A stretch of DNA of 64,000 bases, taken from the NCBI RefSeq assembly GCF_023757625.1, contig NZ_JALGBZ010000001.1, positions 620,001-684,000 on the forward strand, written 5' to 3'. Both the position numbers and the translations under genes were made by a program. The notes under the pieces are model-generated. The model searched no databases. It saw only the letters and a list, made by a program, of their open reading frames with translations, and had not been told where the DNA came from. The DNA is from Halomonas sp. S3-1-1. GTDB taxonomy: Bacteria; Pseudomonadota; Gammaproteobacteria; Pseudomonadales; Halomonadaceae. Each line of letters starts with the position of its first letter. Within the stretch, counting starts at the first letter, position 1. Positions 15,904 through 25,748 of the stretch are shown piece after piece.

Positions 15904-18501
15904 ATGCAAGACGAAAAAACAGCCTTGAGCACCGCGCAGCACGACCTGGACGATATGGTCGCTGCAAGCGATACCGGCGCGCGCAAACCTCTAGGGGCGC
16001 CGGGCAAGCTTTTGGTGGGTATTGCCGCCGTCTGGTCGGTGTTCCAGCTTTGGATCGCCTCGCCGCTGCCTTACATGCTGGGGTTTGGCGTGTTCAGCGC
16101 GACCGAAGCGCGCTCGATCCACCTGGCCTTTGCGCTCTTTCTGGCCTTTATGGCCTACCCGGCGCTCAAGCGCTCGCCGCGCGACCGCGTGCCGCTGCAG
16201 GACTGGGCGTTCGCCGCCGTGGCCGCGTTCTGCGGCGCTTATCTGTTCATCTTCTATGACGACCTTGCCACCCGAGCCGGGCGCCCGATCACCCAGGATA
16301 TCGTGGTCGGCGTGGTGGGCATCGTCATGCTGCTGGAGGCGACCCGGCGCGCGCTCGGCCCACCCTTGATGGTGGTGGCGGCGATATTTATCGCCTATTC
16401 GCTTTTTGGCCCTTACATGCCCGGCATTCTCGCCCACCGCGGCGTCAGCCTGGGTGGGTTGATCAACCACCAGTGGCTAGGCACCCAAGGTGTGTTCGGT
16501 ATCGCGCTGGGGGTATCGACCAGCTTCGTGTTCCTGTTCGTACTGTTTGGCGCGCTGCTCGATAAAGCGGGCGCCGGCAACTATTTCATCAAGGTGGCCT
16601 TCTCGATGCTGGGCCACTTCAAGGGCGGCCCGGCCAAGGCGGCCGTTGTAGCCTCGGGTATGACCGGCCTGATTTCCGGCTCCTCCATTGCCAATACCGT
16701 CACCACCGGTACCTTCACCATCCCGATGATGAAGCGGGTCGGTTTTAGCGCCGAGAAGGCCGGGGCGGTGGAAGTGTCGTCATCGGTCAACGGTCAGATC
16801 ATGCCGCCGGTCATGGGCGCGGCGGCGTTTTTGATGGTCGAGTACGTGGGCATCTCCTACGTCGAGGTCATCAAGCACGCCTTTCTGCCGGCGCTGATTT
16901 CCTATATCGCGCTGATCTACATCGTACACCTGGAAGCGCTGAAGGCGGACATGCGGGGCCTGCCCTCGGGCAACCCGCCGCGCCCGCTTTTGAACAAGGT
17001 GATCGGCTTTTTGACCGGGCTTCTACTGTTGATGGCGCTCTCCATCGGCGTCTATTACGGGCTGGGTTGGCTCAAGCCGGTCCTGGGCGAGGCGACGCCT
17101 TGGGTCGTGTCGGTAGGGCTGGCGGTGATCTATATCGGCCTTTTGAAGATCGGCGCTCAATACCCGGAGCTCGAGGTCGACGACCCCAACCAGGCGGTAG
17201 TGAAACTGCCGCAAACCCGGCCGACGGTGATGGTGGGGCTGCACTACATTCTGCCGGTCGTCGTGCTGGTGTGGTGTCTGATGGTCGAGCGCCTGTCTCC
17301 CGGGCTTTCGGCGTTCTGGGCGACGGTGTTCATGATTTTCATCATGGTCACTCAGCGCCCGATCATCGCGCTCTTTAGAGGCCGCAGTCAGATGGCCACC
17401 GATATCAAGGAGGGCCTGTGGGATCTGTGGGACGGCCTGGTGACCGGTGCGCGCAACATGATCGGCATCGGTATCGCCACCGCCACGGCGGGCATCGTGG
17501 TCGGTGCCGTCTCGCAAACCGGCGTGGGCCTGGTACTGGCGGACGTGGTCGAGATTCTCTCCGGCGGCAACCTGATGGTAATTTTGCTGCTGACCGCGGT
17601 GCTGAGTTTGATTCTCGGCATGGGGCTTCCCACCACCGCCAACTACATCGTGGTCTCGGCCTTGATGGCGCCAGTGATCGTGATGCTCGGCCAGCAGAAC
17701 GGGCTGATCGTGCCGCTGATCGCCGTGCATCTGTTCGTGTTCTATTTCGGTATCATGGCGGACGTCACGCCGCCGGTGGGGCTGGCCTCCTTTGCCGCGG
17801 CGGCGGTCTCCGGGGGCGATCCGATCCGCACCGGCTTCCAAGCGTTCTACTACAGCCTGCGTACCGCCGCGCTGCCGTTTCTGTTCATCTTCAATACCGA
17901 CCTGCTCCTGATCGATGTCACCGTGGCCCAGGGGATCGTGGTCTTCATCGTTGCGACCATCGCCATGCTGATCTTCGCGGCCGGCACTCAGGGGTACTTC
18001 ATTACCCGCAACCGCTGGTACGAGTCGATCCTGCTGCTGCTGGTCGCGTTCACGCTGTTCCGCCCGGGCTTCTGGATGGATCGACTCCACGACCCCTACG
18101 CCTCGATCCCGCCGGCACAGTTCGCCGAGGCGTTGGAGCGAGTCGATGAAGGCAGCAACCTGCGTATTCAGATCGCCGGCGAAGACGCCTTTGGCGCGCC
18201 GTTGACCACCTACATGCTAATACCGGTACCGGATGGTGAAACCGGCGAAGAGCGCATGGAGAACCTGGGGTTAGAACTCTACACCGACGGCGATCAGACG
18301 CTGGTGGACATGGTCGAGTTCGGAAGCCCCGCAGCGGATCTGGGTCTCGATTTCGATCAGGAGATCATCGAGGTGCTGGCCCCGGTGGATCGCTGGACGA
18401 AAGAGTGGATGTGGCTGCCGGCGCTGGGGCTGTTCGCGCTGGTCGTACTGCTGCAGCGCGGCCGTCGGCGAAAGGATGAGCCGACAACCGCGGCGACGTA
18501 A
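15904..18501 (+). CDS. TRAP transporter fused permease (4TM/12TM) with C-terminal DUF3394-type domain
   Basis: The 865-residue protein fuses small and large TRAP permease domains. Residues about 60-200 form the small part; the DctM-like core has GLISGSSIANTVTTGTFTIPMMKRVGF and ILGMGLPTTANYIVVSALMAP, then GIMADVTPPVGLASFAAAA. After it comes a soluble stretch (DRLHDPYASIPP to EIIEVLAPVDRW) and a last helix near the C-terminus, a DUF3394-type extension. The ATG at 15904 has an AAGGACA ribosome site; upstream in-frame sequence looks noncoding. It works with the TAXI protein; the UspA gene follows after 17 bases. Confidence 0.93.
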   Translation: MQDEKTALSTAQHDLDDMVAASDTGARKPLGAPGKLLVGIAAVWSVFQLWIASPLPYMLGFGVFSATEARSIHLAFALFLAFMAYPALKRSPRDRVPLQDWAFAAVAAFCGAYLFIFYDDLATRAGRPITQDIVVGVVGIVMLLEATRRALGPPLMVVAAIFIAYSLFGPYMPGILAHRGVSLGGLINHQWLGTQGVFGIALGVSTSFVFLFVLFGALLDKAGAGNYFIKVAFSMLGHFKGGPAKAAVVASGMTGLISGSSIANTVTTGTFTIPMMKRVGFSAEKAGAVEVSSSVNGQIMPPVMGAAAFLMVEYVGISYVEVIKHAFLPALISYIALIYIVHLEALKADMRGLPSGNPPRPLLNKVIGFLTGLLLLMALSIGVYYGLGWLKPVLGEATPWVVSVGLAVIYIGLLKIGAQYPELEVDDPNQAVVKLPQTRPTVMVGLHYILPVVVLVWCLMVERLSPGLSAFWATVFMIFIMVTQRPIIALFRGRSQMATDIKEGLWDLWDGLVTGARNMIGIGIATATAGIVVGAVSQTGVGLVLADVVEILSGGNLMVILLLTAVLSLILGMGLPTTANYIVVSALMAPVIVMLGQQNGLIVPLIAVHLFVFYFGIMADVTPPVGLASFAAAAVSGGDPIRTGFQAFYYSLRTAALPFLFIFNTDLLLIDVTVAQGIVVFIVATIAMLIFAAGTQGYFITRNRWYESILLLLVAFTLFRPGFWMDRLHDPYASIPPAQFAEALERVDEGSNLRIQIAGEDAFGAPLTTYMLIPVPDGETGEERMENLGLELYTDGDQTLVDMVEFGSPAADLGLDFDQEIIEVLAPVDRWTKEWMWLPALGLFALVVLLQRGRRRKDEPTTAAT

Positions 18502-18518
18502 AACGTCAGGAGACTGCC

Positions 18519-18947
18519 ATGTATCAGAAAATTCTGCTGCCCGTGGATCTCAACGAAGAGAGCTCGTGGAAGAAGGCGCTGCCGGTGGCCGTAACGCTGT
18601 GTCAGACCTTTGGCGCGTCGCTGCATCTGGTGAGCGTGCTGCCGGAGTTCAAGATGCCGATGGTCGGGGCGTACTTTCCGAAAAACTTTTCGCAAAAGGC
18701 CCACGAGGGGATGAAGGAGGCCCAAGCCGCCTTCATCGATGAGCACGTGCCGAGCGATATTCCGACCCAAAGCGTGATCATCGACGGCTCGCCTTGGGAG
18801 GCGATCATCAAGGTCGGCAAGAAGATCGACGCTGACTTGATCGTCATGGCCTCGCACACCAAGCGCAAATTCGCCGATTACGTGCTCGGTCCCAACGCCG
18901 AGCACGTGGTGCACCACGCGAAAATCTCGGTAATGATCGTGCGCTAA
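18519..18947 (+). CDS. Universal stress protein (UspA family)
   Basis: The 142-residue protein has the Usp fold: [24 protein letters not shown] at the start, [30 protein letters not shown] and a C-terminal KISVMIVR strand. The usual ATP-binding pattern G-2X-G-9X-G(S/T) is degenerate here (SHTK, then LGPNA), so nucleotide binding is doubtful. It is the last gene of the TAXI-TRAP operon. In Halomonas elongata the Usp protein TeaD is encoded beside the TeaABC ectoine TRAP transporter and modulates it, so a regulatory role is likely here by analogy. Confidence 0.9.
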   Translation: MYQKILLPVDLNEESSWKKALPVAVTLCQTFGASLHLVSVLPEFKMPMVGAYFPKNFSQKAHEGMKEAQAAFIDEHVPSDIPTQSVIIDGSPWEAIIKVGKKIDADLIVMASHTKRKFADYVLGPNAEHVVHHAKISVMIVR

Positions 18948-18966
18948 AGCATGCGTTTCACGCAGT

Positions 18967-18991
18967 AAGGCGGCTTCGGCCGCCTTTTTTT
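18967..18991 (+). terminator. Rho-independent terminator after the TAXI-TRAP-usp operon
   Basis: GGCGG and CCGCC form a stem around a CTTCGG-type loop, followed by seven T. It lies 20 bases after the usp stop. Confidence 0.85.
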
Positions 18992-19095
18992 GTGCCAGTG
19001 ACGGCAACTGCGACGTTTGGCTAATGTCGTTCCCGCGCCGGGTGACCAACACTGAGCGAGCGGTTTCAAACACCATAATGCTTAGGAGCCTTACC

Positions 19096-20616
19096 ATGAT
19101 CTACGCCAATCCGGGCGACAGCGGCGCCGTCGTCACTTTCGAAAAGCGTTACGGCAACTACATCGGCGGCGAATTCGTGGCGCCGGTAAAAGGTGAGTAC
19201 TTCGACAATCTCAGCCCGGTCAACGGCCAGGTGTTCTGCGAGATTCCCCGTTCGAGCGCCGAGGATCTGGAAAAGGCGCTCGACGCCGCCCACAAGGCCG
19301 CCCCCGCCTGGGGCAAGACCTCCGCCGCCGAGCGCAGCAACATTTTGCTCAAGATGGCGGATCGCATCGAGCAGAACCTGGAGCTTCTGGCGGTGGCGGA
19401 GACCTGGGACAACGGCAAGGCGGTACGCGAGACCCTGAACGCCGACATTCCGCTGGCCATCGATCACTTTCGCTACTTCGCCGGCTGCATCCGCTCCCAG
19501 GAAGGAAGTGCGGCGGACATCGACGCCAACACCGTCTCCTACCATTTCCACGAGCCGCTGGGCGTGGTGGGGCAGATCATTCCCTGGAACTTCCCCATTC
19601 TCATGGCGGTGTGGAAACTGGCGCCTGCGCTTGCCGCCGGTAACTGCGTGGTGCTGAAGCCCGCCGAACAGACCCCGGCCTCCATTCTCGAAGTGATGAA
19701 GATCGTCGGCGACCTGCTGCCGCCGGGCGTGGTCAACATCGTCAACGGCTTTGGTGAGGAGATCGGCCAGAGCCTTGCCACGAGCAAACGCATCGCCAAG
19801 ATCGCCTTCACCGGCTCCACTCCGGTGGGCTCGCACATTTTGAAGTGCGCCGCCGAGAACATCATTCCCTCCACGGTGGAGCTTGGCGGCAAGTCGCCGA
19901 ACATCTACTTCGCCGACATCATGAACGCCGAGCCGAGCTTCGTCGACAAGGCCGTCGAAGGCCTCGTGCTGGCGTTTTTGAACCAGGGCGAGGTCTGCAC
20001 CTGCCCGTCGCGCGCGCTGGTGCAAGAGAGCATGTACGACGAGTTCATGGCGAAGGTGCTCGAGCGCACCAAGGCGATCAAGCGCGGCAACCCGCTGGAT
20101 ACCGATGTGCAGGTGGGCGCCCAGGCATCGCAAGAGCAGTTCGACAAGATCATGTCCTACATGGACGTCGCCCGCGAAGAGGGCGCGGAGTTCCTCACCG
20201 GCGGCAACAAGGCGAGCCTCGACGATGACTACGACAGCGGCTACTACATCGAGCCGACGATTCTGAAAGGCAACAACAAGATGCGCATCTTCCAGGAGGA
20301 GATCTTCGGCCCGGTGGTGTCGGTCACCACCTTCAAGGACGAAGAAGAGGCGCTGGCGATCGCCAATGACACCGAGTTCGGCCTCGGCGCCGGGGTGTGG
20401 AGCCGCGATATCAACGTGGCGTTTCGCATGGGCCGCGGCATTCAGGCCGGGCGCGTATGGACCAACTGCTACCACCAGTACCCGGCCCACGCGGCCTTCG
20501 GCGGCTACAAGAAGTCCGGCGTCGGCCGCGAAACCCACAAGATGGCGCTCGAACACTACCAGCAGACCAAGAACCTGCTGGTGAGCTACGACGTCAACCC
20601 GATGGGCTTTTTCTAA
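19096..20616 (+). CDS. NAD-dependent aldehyde dehydrogenase (ExaC/AldB type)
   Basis: The 506-residue protein matches the AldB/ExaC group in length and sequence ([22 protein letters not shown]). It has the NAD-site [16 protein letters not shown], the general-base Glu262 in VELGGKSPN and the nucleophile Cys301 in [11 protein letters not shown]. It oxidises acetaldehyde or similar short aldehydes to acids. The ATG at 19096 has an AGGAG ribosome site eight bases upstream. It stands alone between two terminators. Confidence 0.92.
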   Translation: MIYANPGDSGAVVTFEKRYGNYIGGEFVAPVKGEYFDNLSPVNGQVFCEIPRSSAEDLEKALDAAHKAAPAWGKTSAAERSNILLKMADRIEQNLELLAVAETWDNGKAVRETLNADIPLAIDHFRYFAGCIRSQEGSAADIDANTVSYHFHEPLGVVGQIIPWNFPILMAVWKLAPALAAGNCVVLKPAEQTPASILEVMKIVGDLLPPGVVNIVNGFGEEIGQSLATSKRIAKIAFTGSTPVGSHILKCAAENIIPSTVELGGKSPNIYFADIMNAEPSFVDKAVEGLVLAFLNQGEVCTCPSRALVQESMYDEFMAKVLERTKAIKRGNPLDTDVQVGAQASQEQFDKIMSYMDVAREEGAEFLTGGNKASLDDDYDSGYYIEPTILKGNNKMRIFQEEIFGPVVSVTTFKDEEEALAIANDTEFGLGAGVWSRDINVAFRMGRGIQAGRVWTNCYHQYPAHAAFGGYKKSGVGRETHKMALEHYQQTKNLLVSYDVNPMGFF

Positions 20617-20645
20617 ACCGCCCGCTGCACTTTCGAAACACAGCG

Positions 20646-20669
20646 ACCCGGCCACTGGCCGGGTTTTTT
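20646..20669 (+). terminator. Rho-independent terminator after the aldehyde dehydrogenase gene
   Basis: ACCCGGCCACTGGCCGGGT folds into a seven- to eight-base GC stem and is followed by six T. It lies between the convergent aldehyde dehydrogenase and dauA genes. Confidence 0.85.
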
Positions 20670-20693
20670 ATGCCCGGCTTTTATAACGAGTGC

Positions 20694-22430
20694 TCATACC
20701 GACGCATCCAGCCAGCGCCGTGTCAGCCGCCTGGCCTGTTCGAGCTGGCGGACCACGGCGAGCCGGCCCGCTTGCCGGCGGATGCCGGTGCGCTTGAGCT
20801 TCAACACCATGCGCGGTGCTAGCCCGACCACAATGATCCCGACGCCGCGCTCGGCAAGCTCCCGGCGCAGGGTGTCGATGGCGACCAGCGCCGAGGCGTC
20901 CAGACTCGGCACCTCCTGCATCTCCAGCACCACGATGCGCACATCGCGGTCGATCACGCGAAGCGTCGCCATCGCCTTTTCGGCGGCGCCGAAAAAGAGC
21001 GGCCCGCTGACCCGGTAGTGGGCGACGCCGTCCGGAAAGGCGGCGGCGGGCGCCGGCGCCTCCAGACGACGAGTGTGGGTAAGCTTCGCCATTCGCCGGA
21101 TGAATAGCGCGGCGGCCAGGCCCATGCCCACGGCCACCGCGATCACCATGTCGAACACCACGGTGAGCAAAAAGCAGATGACCAGTACCGCCACGTCGCT
21201 GCCCGGGGCGCTTTTCAGCGTGTGCACGAAGTGGCGCGCCTCGCTCATGTTCCAGGCGATGATGAACAAAAGCGCGGCGAGCGCCGCCATCGGCACGTAG
21301 CCCATGGCGCCGGCCAGCGCGATCACCGCCAGCAGCACGACCAGCGAGTGCACCAGCGCAGCCACCGGCGAACAGGCGCCGCTTTTGATATTGGTCGCGG
21401 TACGGGCAAGCGCGGCGGTGGCGGTCATGCCACCAAAGAACGGCGCGATCACGTTGCCAAGCCCTTGGCCGATCAGCTCGGCGTTGGAGTCGTGACGGGT
21501 GCGGGTCAGTCCGTCGGCAACCACAGCGCACAAAAGCGACTCGATGGCCGCCAGCAGGGCGATCGCCAGGGCCGGGCCAAGCAGCGCCTGAATCAGCGCG
21601 AAATCGACGGTCAATGGCTCACCGTTAGCGCCGGGAAGCTGCCAGGGCAGGGCAAAGCCAGGCGCGAAAGGGGGAATGCCGCTACCCGCCACGCCGTCGG
21701 CCTCCCAGCTAAAGCGCGAGGCAATGGTCGCCACCTCAGTGCCGCCCCAGGCAAGTAAGAGCGCTACCAGCGTGCCGACGCCAAGCCCCACCAATGGCGC
21801 GGGAACCGGCGTTTTCAGGCGCGGCCAGAGAATCAAGGTGGCAAGCGTGGCCGCCCCCACGCACAGATCCGCCGGCGAGAGCCCGGGAAGCGCGCGGCCG
21901 ATCACCATCAGGTTATTAAGCGTACTGCTGCCAAGTTCGATGTCGTTCAAACCCAGAAAGCCGGGCACCTGCAGCAGCGCAATGACCACCCCGATGCCCG
22001 CAGTAAAGCCGAGAATGACCGGGTAGGGCACGTACTGGATCAGACTCCCCAGCCGGGCGAGCCCCAGCGCCACCAGAATCATGCCGGCCATGAGCGTGGC
22101 AACGAGCAGCCCGCCCAAGCCGTACTCGGCCACGATGGGAAACAAAATGACCACGAAGGCCGCCGTCGGCCCGGAAATATTGAAGCGTGAACCGCCGGTC
22201 AGCGCGATGATGGCTCCGGCTACGATCGCCGTGTAGAGCCCGTGCTGCGGCGCCACACCGGTGGCGATCGCCAGCGCCATCGACAGCGGCACCGCGACCA
22301 CGCCTACGGTCAGCCCCGCCAGCACGTCCCGCTTGAGCTTGCCAAGCGTGTAGCCTTCGCGCCAGGTGTTCAGCAGGGCGCGGCCGGGAAGCGGAAGTTG
22401 GGCCTGAAAGCGGCGGGGAGCGCGGGACAT
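20694..22430 (-). CDS. dauA: SLC26/SulP family C4-dicarboxylate-type transporter DauA
   Basis: The 578-residue protein resembles E. coli DauA (YchM) through its whole length. It has RDVLAGLTVGVVAVPLSMAL, ALTGGSRFNISGPTAAFVVI, GFTAGIGVVIALLQVPGFLGL, AIESLLCAVVADGLTRTRHDSN and GLGNVIAPFFGGMTATAALARTATN. A C-terminal STAS domain follows (about residues 450-560, VRIVVLEMQEVPSLDASAL). It imports C4-dicarboxylates or anions across the inner membrane. Confidence 0.9.
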   Translation of the reverse strand: MSRAPRRFQAQLPLPGRALLNTWREGYTLGKLKRDVLAGLTVGVVAVPLSMALAIATGVAPQHGLYTAIVAGAIIALTGGSRFNISGPTAAFVVILFPIVAEYGLGGLLVATLMAGMILVALGLARLGSLIQYVPYPVILGFTAGIGVVIALLQVPGFLGLNDIELGSSTLNNLMVIGRALPGLSPADLCVGAATLATLILWPRLKTPVPAPLVGLGVGTLVALLLAWGGTEVATIASRFSWEADGVAGSGIPPFAPGFALPWQLPGANGEPLTVDFALIQALLGPALAIALLAAIESLLCAVVADGLTRTRHDSNAELIGQGLGNVIAPFFGGMTATAALARTATNIKSGACSPVAALVHSLVVLLAVIALAGAMGYVPMAALAALLFIIAWNMSEARHFVHTLKSAPGSDVAVLVICFLLTVVFDMVIAVAVGMGLAAALFIRRMAKLTHTRRLEAPAPAAAFPDGVAHYRVSGPLFFGAAEKAMATLRVIDRDVRIVVLEMQEVPSLDASALVAIDTLRRELAERGVGIIVVGLAPRMVLKLKRTGIRRQAGRLAVVRQLEQARRLTRRWLDASV

Positions 22431-22546
22431 GGCAAAGCCTCGGGATCAATGGCGAACCCGGATAAATTACGCTGCCCTAATGTATTACACAACGACCTCG
22501 CCCAACGGTCTTGCAGGCAGCGAGCTCGCTCATGCGTTTGATGCAT

Positions 22547-22583
22547 AAAAAGACACCGCCCGGCTTGAGCCGGGCGGTGTCTT
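22547..22583 (-). terminator. Rho-independent terminator of the Spy-like gene
   Basis: A long stem (AAAGACACCGCCCGG paired with CCGGGCGGTGTCTTT) around a short loop is followed on the minus strand by a T-run. It lies 27 bases after the stop of the Spy-like gene and upstream of dauA, insulating the two. Confidence 0.9.
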
Positions 22584-22609
22584 TGGAACTCAACCTGTCG
22601 GTTAGGCGT

Positions 22610-23020
22610 TTACTGTTCGGCCTGGGCCTCGTCGGTCGTGGCGGCCGTTTCGTCGCCCTGTTCGCCGTGGTGGCGGCCGCGTTCGCCGCGATGCTCCTGG
22701 CGTACGTCGCGCATGGCCTCACGCAGCGCCTGGTGCTCCTCGTCGGTCAGAATCTCGTCGATGCGCGCCTGGTGTTCGTCGTGCAGCGCCTTCATCGCCT
22801 CGAAAAATTCGCTGTTGGCCTCGTTGAGCGCCTGCTGCTTCTCTTCATCGATCTCGGCGCGCTGGTAGACTTCCTGGCGCTGCTCCTGCATGCGCTCGCG
22901 CATCTGCTCGCGGTCCTGGCCGTTGCCGTCGTGCGGGTGGGCCTGAGCGGTCATGGCAACCGGTACCAGCGCGGCGGCCAGCAGAGCCGGGGCGAAGAGC
23001 TTGCGAAATGATAGCGTCAT
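22610..23020 (-). CDS. Small exported Spy/CpxP-like protein
   Basis: The 136-residue protein starts with a signal peptide (KLFAPALLAAALVPVAMTAQA, cut near residue 27). The mature part is highly charged and helical: MRERMQEQRQEVYQRAEIDEEKQQALNEA and the LTxxQ-like stretch ILTDEEHQALREAM. That layout recalls periplasmic Spy/CpxP chaperones, but similarity is weak. The C-terminus is rich in His, Gly and Glu. The ATG at 23020 has a strong AAGGAGAGAAACC ribosome site. Confidence 0.7.
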   Translation of the reverse strand: MTLSFRKLFAPALLAAALVPVAMTAQAHPHDGNGQDREQMRERMQEQRQEVYQRAEIDEEKQQALNEANSEFFEAMKALHDEHQARIDEILTDEEHQALREAMRDVRQEHRGERGRHHGEQGDETAATTDEAQAEQ

Positions 23021-23155
23021 GGTTTCTCTCCTTGATGCGATGCTGTCGAAGGTGACGACTGCAGTATCGAGCGGCCCGGTGTAAAGTCGTTGCACAAAGT
23101 GTGCAAACAACGTGACCTTCTCATACGCTAAGCACCCGGATAAAAGGAGTTATCG

Positions 23156-24103
23156 ATGCACGCTTTTCGTGTGATTCGCCGCTCGCTAGGCGCAGGCAGC
23201 CTGGCGCTACTGCTCGGCGGCTGCGGCGCGACCCATCTTTCCACCAGCGGCGAAACCGCGATTGCCCAGGCTGCCATCTCCCAAACCCCGCGATCGCCCT
23301 CGGTACGCTCGACCTCGCCAAGTGTCGAGCGCTATACGCCGCCAGGCTGGCCCGAGCCGCTCACCGCCCGCGTGCGCCTGCCCGACACCCCTAACGCGGG
23401 CCTGCGCCCGGCGGCGCTGATCGTGCACGGCGGCGGCTGGCGCGGGCGAAGCCCAGCCGATATGGAGAAAATCGCCCGACAGCTGGCGGGCCAAGGCTAT
23501 GTAACGTTCAACGTCGAGTACCGCTTTGCGCCGCGCTACCGTTTTCCCGCCCAGCTTCATGACCTGCAGCAGGCGATGCGCTGGATTCACGATAACGCCG
23601 AGCGCTTTGGGGTCGATACCGACCGCATCGTCGGCGTGGGCTACTCCTCCGGCGCGCACCTGGTGAGCCTTCTGGCGCTGGCAAGCCAAACCGGGCCGCT
23701 GGCCGAGCCCTATGGCGGCGAGCACACCCGACTTCGCGCCGCGGCGGTCGGCGGGCTTCCAAGCGATCTGCTGAAATTCGATGACGGAGAGCTTGTGATC
23801 AACCTGCTCGGCGGCACCCGCGACGAGGTGTTCGACGCCTACGTGCAGGCCTCACCGATTCGCCAGCTCACCCCACAGGCGCCGCCGTTTTTCCTCTTCC
23901 ACGGCAACCGGGACCGGCTAGTACCGGTGGATCACGCCCGGGATTTCTATCAGGCCCTCGCGGCTCAGGGCACGCCCGCCGAGCTCTACCTGCAGCACGG
24001 GCGCGGGCACATTGCGGCTTTTCTACTGCGTGGCGGGGCGATTAAAGCAGCGATCGCGTTTCTCGATAATGAAGTGAGTCGTGAGGGTAAGAGAGGGCGT
24101 TAG
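23156..24103 (+). CDS. Alpha/beta hydrolase lipoprotein (BD-FAE/HSL-like esterase)
   Basis: The 315-residue protein has a lipoprotein signal with a lipobox LGGC (Cys23), then an alpha/beta hydrolase domain: oxyanion motif HGGGW at 90-94, nucleophile Ser163 in GYSSG, Asp252 in HGNRDRLVP and His284 in GRGHIAAF. These give a full catalytic triad. It probably hydrolyses short esters at the cell envelope. The AAAGGAG ribosome site is clear. Neighbours give no hint of substrate. Confidence 0.88.
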   Translation: MHAFRVIRRSLGAGSLALLLGGCGATHLSTSGETAIAQAAISQTPRSPSVRSTSPSVERYTPPGWPEPLTARVRLPDTPNAGLRPAALIVHGGGWRGRSPADMEKIARQLAGQGYVTFNVEYRFAPRYRFPAQLHDLQQAMRWIHDNAERFGVDTDRIVGVGYSSGAHLVSLLALASQTGPLAEPYGGEHTRLRAAAVGGLPSDLLKFDDGELVINLLGGTRDEVFDAYVQASPIRQLTPQAPPFFLFHGNRDRLVPVDHARDFYQALAAQGTPAELYLQHGRGHIAAFLLRGGAIKAAIAFLDNEVSREGKRGR

Positions 24104-24226
24104 ACTTTAGTTGGCTTTTGCCAGCGTGCAAGGTTGGTGAAAGCTTCGTGACATAGCGTAGTGGCTCTGCAGGCGCTGGCCTGCCTATAAAAACGTATAA
24201 ATCTTCATGAAAAAAGTGAGACCGCT

Positions 24227-25240
24227 ATGCCCAATAACAGCTCCGCTCCGTTTGGTTTTAACATGAAATCGCTGCTGGCCGGCGCGACCGCCGCTGTGGC
24301 TTCGCTGGCCCTGGCGCTTCCCGCCGCGGCGGATGACTACCCCGAACGGCCCATCAACATGATCGTGGGCTTTGGCACAGGTGGCAGCGCCGACCGGCTG
24401 GCGCGCGCCATGTCGGGCTATATCTCGGAAGAGATCGGCGTGCCGGTTCAGGTCACCAACCGCCCGGGGGCGGGCACCCAGGTCGCCTCCAACTATGTTT
24501 TGAACATGCCCGACGATGGCTACACCGTGTACGCCTCTACTTTCGCGCCGTATCTGACGAACTCGATTCTGACCGGCGGCGCGAACTTCAGTGTCGACGA
24601 CTTCAACTACGTCAACTTTCAGTGGTTCGACTTGGATCTGATCGCCGCCAACAGTGACAGCGGCTACGAAGATCTACCGTCGCTTCTCGAAGCCATTCGC
24701 GACGAGGAGACCCAGGTGCGTGGCGCCGTTGTGCAAGGCTCGGCGGGGCATTTGATGGTGCGCCTGTTGCTCGACCGGGCCGGTATTAACCAGGATAACT
24801 TGAATCTCGTGACCTACAACAGCGGCGGCGAAGCGCGCTCGGCGGTGGCCGGCGGCCAGGTCGATTTCGTCTCGATCAGCGCCCAAGGCAGCGAAGGTAT
24901 TCGCGAATTCCTGACGCCGCTGGCCATCGTCAGCGACGAGCGCATCGAGCAGTGGGACGTGGCGCCGATCAACGAAGCCCTGGCGCCGATGGATATCGAA
25001 GTGCCGGTTCTTCAGGGCTCGATGCGCGGCTTCGCGGTGACCAGCGAAATGGAGCGTGAGCATCCGGAGCGCTTCGAAACGCTCTCCTCGGCCATTCAAA
25101 GCGCGCTGGCGCGCAAGGAGGTGCAGGATCACCTCGAGCGCAACGACATGGGCGGCGTCTGGGTCGGCCCGGAGCGCTCCAACGAACTGATGCGCGAAAA
25201 CTACGAAATCTTCGAGCAGTACGCTCACCTGCTTAACTGA
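24227..25240 (+). CDS. tctC: Tripartite tricarboxylate transporter substrate-binding protein (TctC/Bug)
   Basis: The 337-residue protein has a signal peptide ending near AAADD (about residue 36) and the Bug fold: YPERPINMIVGFGTGGSADRLARAM, VPVQVTNRPGAGTQVASNYVL and SGGEARSAVAGGQVDFVS. It binds a carboxylate in the periplasm. A second in-frame ATG at 24263 would give a shorter signal peptide; neither has a strong ribosome site. tctB and tctA follow. Confidence 0.92.
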   Translation: MPNNSSAPFGFNMKSLLAGATAAVASLALALPAAADDYPERPINMIVGFGTGGSADRLARAMSGYISEEIGVPVQVTNRPGAGTQVASNYVLNMPDDGYTVYASTFAPYLTNSILTGGANFSVDDFNYVNFQWFDLDLIAANSDSGYEDLPSLLEAIRDEETQVRGAVVQGSAGHLMVRLLLDRAGINQDNLNLVTYNSGGEARSAVAGGQVDFVSISAQGSEGIREFLTPLAIVSDERIEQWDVAPINEALAPMDIEVPVLQGSMRGFAVTSEMEREHPERFETLSSAIQSALARKEVQDHLERNDMGGVWVGPERSNELMRENYEIFEQYAHLLN

Positions 25241-25249
25241 TGTCTGAAG

Positions 25250-25273
25250 GCCGGCCCCGCTCTAAGGGCCGGC
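25250..25273 (+). other. Intercistronic hairpin between tctC and tctB
   Basis: GCCGGCCC and GGGCCGGC form an eight-base perfect stem around an eight-base loop, just before the tctB ribosome site. No U-tract follows. Confidence 0.55.
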
Positions 25274-25286
25274 TTGGAGAACCACC

Positions 25287-25739
25287 ATGTCCGCACAAAA
25301 ACGCGACTATGGTGACTTTCTGGTCCTCATGGCGCTGGCGTGCTTTACGCTCTGGTATCTGTGGGATGCTTACAGCGTTTCAGCCAGCCCCCAAAACCTT
25401 CTGCTGATTCTGCCGCTATCGCTAGTGGTGCTGGTGATCATCGTGCTCGAACTCGGGCTGCGCGTGAAGCATCGCACGCTGTTTCGCCCTTCCGACGAGG
25501 ACGAGCCGCTTTATAAAACGCTGCCGGTCGTGGGGTTGTTCGCCGCCTACGTACTGTCACTCGAAACCCTAGGCTTCGATATCGCCACGGTGGCGTTCAT
25601 CGCGCTGTTTCTGGTGTTGAAGGGCGAGCGCAACGTCTGGCTACTGGCGGGCTTTAGCGCCGCTTTCGGGTTGGGAAGCGTGTACTTCTTTTCGCAGATG
25701 CTGCCCTATCCCATGACCCTCACGCTGCTGCCCAGCTAA
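25287..25739 (+). CDS. tctB: Tripartite tricarboxylate transporter small membrane protein (TctB)
   Basis: The 150-residue protein has four predicted helices: an opening FLVLMALACFTLWYLWDAY, then LLLILPLSLVVLVIIVLELGL, a soluble loop, and FAAYVLSLETLGFDIATVAFIALFLVL. This is the TctB layout. It ends nine bases before tctA. Confidence 0.88.
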   Translation: MSAQKRDYGDFLVLMALACFTLWYLWDAYSVSASPQNLLLILPLSLVVLVIIVLELGLRVKHRTLFRPSDEDEPLYKTLPVVGLFAAYVLSLETLGFDIATVAFIALFLVLKGERNVWLLAGFSAAFGLGSVYFFSQMLPYPMTLTLLPS

Positions 25740-25748
25740 GGAGCCGCC

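Noticed and set aside
19066..20655. Frame of more than 500 codons opposite the aldehyde dehydrogenase gene
   Set aside because: Antisense shadow of a well-supported gene; His/Val/Gly-rich composition typical of shadows.
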